NCBI GenBank assembly: GCA_030849075.1
Contig: JASAOO010003380.1
Coordinates: 1 to 50,058, forward strand
DNA from: Zelonia costaricensis
Lineage: Eukaryota; Euglenozoa; Kinetoplastea; Trypanosomatida; Trypanosomatidae
Length of the DNA: 50,058 nt
Direction of reading: 5' to 3'
Position 1 is the first letter of the stretch; every line of letters begins with the position of its first letter. Below are positions 46,681 to 50,058 of this stretch, one piece after another. The notes below the pieces were generated by a model, which did not search any database, had not been told where the DNA came from, and saw only the letters and a program-made list of their open reading frames with translations. The position numbers were made by a program, and so were the translations under genes.

Positions 46681-49600
46681 ATGCCGCTTTCAGCGCAAGG
46701 CGTGCTGGGGATGGTGGGCAAACAGCAACGCCTGTGCGAGGTGTTCGACCACGTCTCGCTGACCAACGCGCCAACTGCACCGGCTGCGAGTGCTGCGGCC
46801 ACCGTATCGCCCCCGTCCCGGGTTCTGTGCGGCTCCGTGGTGCGACCTGAGGCTGGCGGCGGCTCCGGCGAACACGCAGTGGCGCCAGCGCGTGGCGACG
46901 CGGCAGAAGGCGTCGTACGCATTATTCCAACCGCCACGGTGGTGGTTCGCTCTCCGCCGGCGCCCTCGGCGCTGGCCGCGACATCGCACCCGTCTCCGTC
47001 CTCGTCGCCCGGGGATGTCGTGGTGGGGTGTGTGTCGTCGCAGGGCACCCTGTACGTGTGCGAGCTGCCCGAGCGCACATGGGCCTCGATTGGCGCCGTG
47101 ACGGCCACCTCGGCGCCGCTGCAGCGGCAGCTCGCGTTCACCACCGAGGCCTCCGCGTTCGGCGGGTCGCACAACCCGAGCTTCGAGTACGGCAGTGGCG
47201 GCCCGGACGGGGAGAGCCCGGTGCGGGCATGCCCACCGGCGACGCTGACGACGGTGCTGAGTGCCATCACGCACGTGGACGGAGCGGAGGAGTTGCTGGG
47301 CGAGCTGCGTGGGCTCGGCGTCGTGACGGACGGCAGCGCCTCCTTCTTTGCCAGCGGCCACGCCGGAGGCATTCAGCTTCCGGGCTTGACCTCGCCAACG
47401 GACAACCGCAACGCGGAGGCGCTTCCTGTGCTCGGCACATCAGCACCATCAAGACACGCATCTGCAGCGTCGTCTCCGCACACGACGGCCCTGGGAGCGG
47501 CAGACTCCATGAGCGGGACGGTTACCGTCCTGCTGTGGGTCGCGGCCGACGCGGCGACGAGTGACGTGACGGCGACGGCCTCAGTTGCGGCGCCGACCGG
47601 AAAGGTCGTCCACGCATCGCATCGCGACCCGCTTTCGCCCACGCGGAACGGCACTGCCAGTGGTGGCGGCGGGGTGGCGCCGTCGTCGCTGCCGGGCTGC
47701 GTCTGCTTTGCCGTGCGCGACGTTGGCGACGCGAAGAGCAACGACACGGAACTGCTGACTTCGCGGGACCGCAGAGTGCAGATGCTGACCCTGCAACTTG
47801 CGTCCGGCGCCGCCGCCTACCGCGCGAAGAGCGCCGCCGACGTCTTTGTGCTCTGCGGCGGCGGCGGCGGCTGCAGCGGCTCTGCCGACTTGTCGCCGGT
47901 CGCGACACACGGAAATGTCTCCCCCCCTTCCGCTGCCGCCTCCTCACGTGGCCGCTTCACCTTCTCGTTTGTGTTCCACCAGGGCGGCATCTCGAGATGC
48001 GTCGCGGCGCTGCGCCGGCAGTCGCCCACGCTCGCATACGCCCGGCTCGGCGGCCGCACCAACTCCTCTGTGCTCTTCTCCAGCGACGGCAGCCACACCG
48101 GCACCGCCGGCGCTCACGCGGCGCCGACGCTGCCCAACCCCAGCCCAGGCGGGGGCCCGTCCATGAACAGCTCCGTCACCGGCAGCGACAGCTCGACACG
48201 CCACCACCCGGCGAAGGCGGAGAGGCACGGCTTGCGGGAGCGGCTGGCGGCCGGAGCCTGGTTTCTTGCCGGCGGCTCCGCGAGCAGCGGCAGCGGCGGC
48301 GCGGTTACCAACGTCGGGGACCTGCACTCCAACTACACCTCCAACCCTCGCGCGGAGGCCGTGCAGGAGGTGGGCGATGGCGGCGGCGGCCGGCACCACG
48401 ACGGCAAGAGCGGAAACAAGCAACCCGCAGCGCACAAGGCGAAGGGCAAGGGGGGCAAGTCGGGCAGGACGGCCGGGACTGGCGACTCGCCCAGCTCTCG
48501 CCGCGACCGCTCGAGCAACTCGTCCTTCGAGGACCTCACGGAGGAGATGACAGCGATCCGGCTGGGCCCGTGCTACGCCCCGCCGCGGCCCTCGCTGCCC
48601 CCACTGCCTGCGAAGCGCGACGCCGTCCATGCGCGTGGTGTAGGCGCCGTCTCCGCCGTGCCGTCTCCGGTGTCGGCGGAGGAGTGGGAGGAGGTGTTCG
48701 CGGGGCACCCAAACTTCACGCAGAGCCCCGCCCGCCCCCCGCGAGCCTCGCCAGTGTCGGAGCACTTCCCTGAGAGCGACCCAGCCACGTCCGCGTCCTC
48801 CGTGTCGATGGCCGCGATCCTGGCAGACCGCGCGGTGGATCCAGGGCGGTGGCGGGCCTTCCGCCAAGCCGTCTACGAGCGTGGCGGGCTGGCGGACAAC
48901 TCGATTCGGTATGAAGTGTGGTGCTACCTGCTTGGCGCCTACGCGGTCGGCTCCAGCTCGGCGGAGCGGGCGGCGGTGCTGCGCGGCGAGGAGGTCCTGT
49001 ACGCGCGCCTCACAACGCAATGGAAGTCCTTCCTGCCCGAGCAGGAGGCGAACTTTGCCGCGTACCGCTACGCCAAGCACTCCATCATCAAGGACGTGGA
49101 GCGGACCGACCGCACGCACCCGGCGTTCCGCGAGGACGACTCGGCGATGCTGCGCGTGCTGCAGGAACTGCTGCTGGGGCACGTGATGCTGGACATGGAC
49201 CTCGGCTACAGCCAGGGCATGAGCGACGTCGCCGCCATCGCGATTCTCATCACGCCGCCGTCGCCGCCACCCGCCATGCACCCCAGTCCGGCGGCCGAGG
49301 CGGCGATGTTCTTGTGCTACCGCAAGATACTGAGTGAGCACATGTCGACGAACTTCATCATCGAGGAGCGGAAGCCGAGTGCGCCGTACGCGGCCGTGAA
49401 AGGGCTGCAGCGCAAGCTCTACCAGGTCCAGGTCCTCGCCCGTCACTTCCACCCCGGGCTGTACAAGCACCTCAAGGCCCACTGCATGGCGGAGGACATG
49501 TCCTTCTGCTTCCGCTGGATGCTCGTCTGCTTCAAGCGCGACCTGCCCAGTATCGCCGACACGATGCGCTTCTGGGACGTCCTCTTCGCGTGCCCGTACA

Positions 49601-50046
49601 CGACGTCGTACGAGGTGATCGTCACGGTGGCTCTGCTTGGGGCGCTGGCGCCGCAGATCATTACACACATTCACGCCTACGAGACGCTGCTGCAGTTCTT
49701 CAACACACTCAACACCTCCACCACTCTCAATCAGATCCTCCTGTGTGCCCGCGAGTTTTACGAAGACGTGTGCGTTGCCGAGACGCGCGAGCTGCGGCGC
49801 CGGCTGCGCCGTCAGGCCGCCGCGGAGGCGGCCGGGGCGGCGGCTGCAGCGGCCATTGCACGCGGTGAGGCGGTGGGCGAGGCGTTTCCCGGCTGGTACG
49901 TTGCACCCCGTGGTAAAGCCAGCGTACCAGCGGGCGAGGCGTCTTCTGCGACCAAGGCGGAGGCATGCACCGACGCTGCGGACAACCGCTACCCCACTGT
50001 GGAGGAGATGGTGCTGCTTTTTCTCAAGACAGACGGACCGCTCTAG
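46681..50046 (+). CDS. TBC-domain Rab GTPase-activating protein, TBC1D15/Gyp7-like
   Basis: A Rab GAP of 1,121 residues. TBC proteins speed GTP hydrolysis on Rab GTPases with a dual arginine/glutamine finger. The TBC domain (about 720-1030) has GLADNSIRYEVWCYLLG near its start, the arginine-finger motif IIKDVER (802-808, IxxDxxR) and the glutamine-finger motif YSQG (843-846), so it should be active. QWKSFLPEQE, RTDRTHPAF and DMSFCFRWMLVCFKRDL resemble TBC1D15/TBC1D17/Gyp7. The N-terminal half contains FVFHQGG (430-436), which matches the FHQGG block of the Rab-binding (DUF3548) domain of that group. Strand-like segments before it (about 100-145) fit the same domain, expanded by large Ser/Gly/Ala inserts. 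Two C-terminal features are an Arg/Ala-rich helix and a short hydrophobic end. The relatives act on Rab7 and related Rabs in endolysosomal traffic; the Rab here is unknown. The gene is complete, ending 12 bases before the window edge. Confidence 0.93.
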   Translation: MPLSAQGVLGMVGKQQRLCEVFDHVSLTNAPTAPAASAAATVSPPSRVLCGSVVRPEAGGGSGEHAVAPARGDAAEGVVRIIPTATVVVRSPPAPSALAATSHPSPSSSPGDVVVGCVSSQGTLYVCELPERTWASIGAVTATSAPLQRQLAFTTEASAFGGSHNPSFEYGSGGPDGESPVRACPPATLTTVLSAITHVDGAEELLGELRGLGVVTDGSASFFASGHAGGIQLPGLTSPTDNRNAEALPVLGTSAPSRHASAASSPHTTALGAADSMSGTVTVLLWVAADAATSDVTATASVAAPTGKVVHASHRDPLSPTRNGTASGGGGVAPSSLPGCVCFAVRDVGDAKSNDTELLTSRDRRVQMLTLQLASGAAAYRAKSAADVFVLCGGGGGCSGSADLSPVATHGNVSPPSAAASSRGRFTFSFVFHQGGISRCVAALRRQSPTLAYARLGGRTNSSVLFSSDGSHTGTAGAHAAPTLPNPSPGGGPSMNSSVTGSDSSTRHHPAKAERHGLRERLAAGAWFLAGGSASSGSGGAVTNVGDLHSNYTSNPRAEAVQEVGDGGGGRHHDGKSGNKQPAAHKAKGKGGKSGRTAGTGDSPSSRRDRSSNSSFEDLTEEMTAIRLGPCYAPPRPSLPPLPAKRDAVHARGVGAVSAVPSPVSAEEWEEVFAGHPNFTQSPARPPRASPVSEHFPESDPATSASSVSMAAILADRAVDPGRWRAFRQAVYERGGLADNSIRYEVWCYLLGAYAVGSSSAERAAVLRGEEVLYARLTTQWKSFLPEQEANFAAYRYAKHSIIKDVERTDRTHPAFREDDSAMLRVLQELLLGHVMLDMDLGYSQGMSDVAAIAILITPPSPPPAMHPSPAAEAAMFLCYRKILSEHMSTNFIIEERKPSAPYAAVKGLQRKLYQVQVLARHFHPGLYKHLKAHCMAEDMSFCFRWMLVCFKRDLPSIADTMRFWDVLFACPYTTSYEVIVTVALLGALAPQIITHIHAYETLLQFFNTLNTSTTLNQILLCAREFYEDVCVAETRELRRRLRRQAAAEAAGAAAAAAIARGEAVGEAFPGWYVAPRGKASVPAGEASSATKAEACTDAADNRYPTVEEMVLLFLKTDGPL

Positions 50047-50058
50047 GTGGGGTGGGGG

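Overview
The window reads as nuclear DNA of a trypanosomatid, most likely a member of the Leishmaniinae (Leishmania or a close relative). The evidence is that all twelve convincing genes lie on the + strand with no introns, coding DNA is GC-rich, proteins are swollen by Ala/Pro/Ser/Gly/Thr low-complexity inserts, and most starts are preceded by a pyrimidine tract and an AG, as expected for trans-splicing from a polycistronic unit. Several products are kinetoplastid-style versions of eukaryotic proteins. No tRNA, rRNA, CRISPR array, bacterial operon signal, intact transposon or strand-switch region was found.

Layout. 1-614: 5' flank. 615-7289: a 2,224-residue, apparently disordered protein of unknown function. 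7290-14518: a 7.2 kb spacer without a credible gene. 14519-18349: a second unknown disordered protein (1,276 residues) that shares an N-terminal VPxL[DE]SPEWS motif with the first. 18350-22448: a 4.1 kb spacer with G-rich islands. From 22449 the genes are closer together: RPT5 (22449-23783), a RAD6/UBC2-like ubiquitin-conjugating enzyme (25404-26204), a NAT9-like acetyltransferase (28222-29388), a PWWP-TrmO tRNA methyltransferase fusion (29944-31230), RER1 (32287-32847), RPT1 (34701-36014), a kinesin (37324-40179), a PPR-like, probably mitochondrial protein (40974-43586), an FHA-parvulin protein of the Par42 type (44086-45306) and a TBC1D15/Gyp7-like Rab GAP (46681-50046).

The genes do not form one pathway, as is usual in trypanosomatid units. 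There is one theme: two of the six 19S proteasome ATPases and an E2 enzyme sit within 14 kb. Regulation is expected to be post-transcriptional, so the spacers matter. They show a repeated pattern (TG repeats after stop codons, CA repeats before start codons), G-quadruplex candidates, and one strongly folded segment (24770-24960) that may be a degenerate SIDER-type retroposon.

The most interesting points are the SPEWS-motif protein pair with its very long untranslated flanks, the fusion of a PWWP reader-type domain to TrmO, and a (CA)24 microsatellite lying between the pyrimidine tract and the splice-acceptor AG of the FHA-parvulin gene. Starts were set at ATG codons by family alignment or, for unknown genes, at the first in-frame ATG. 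Splice sites are predictions from sequence only.
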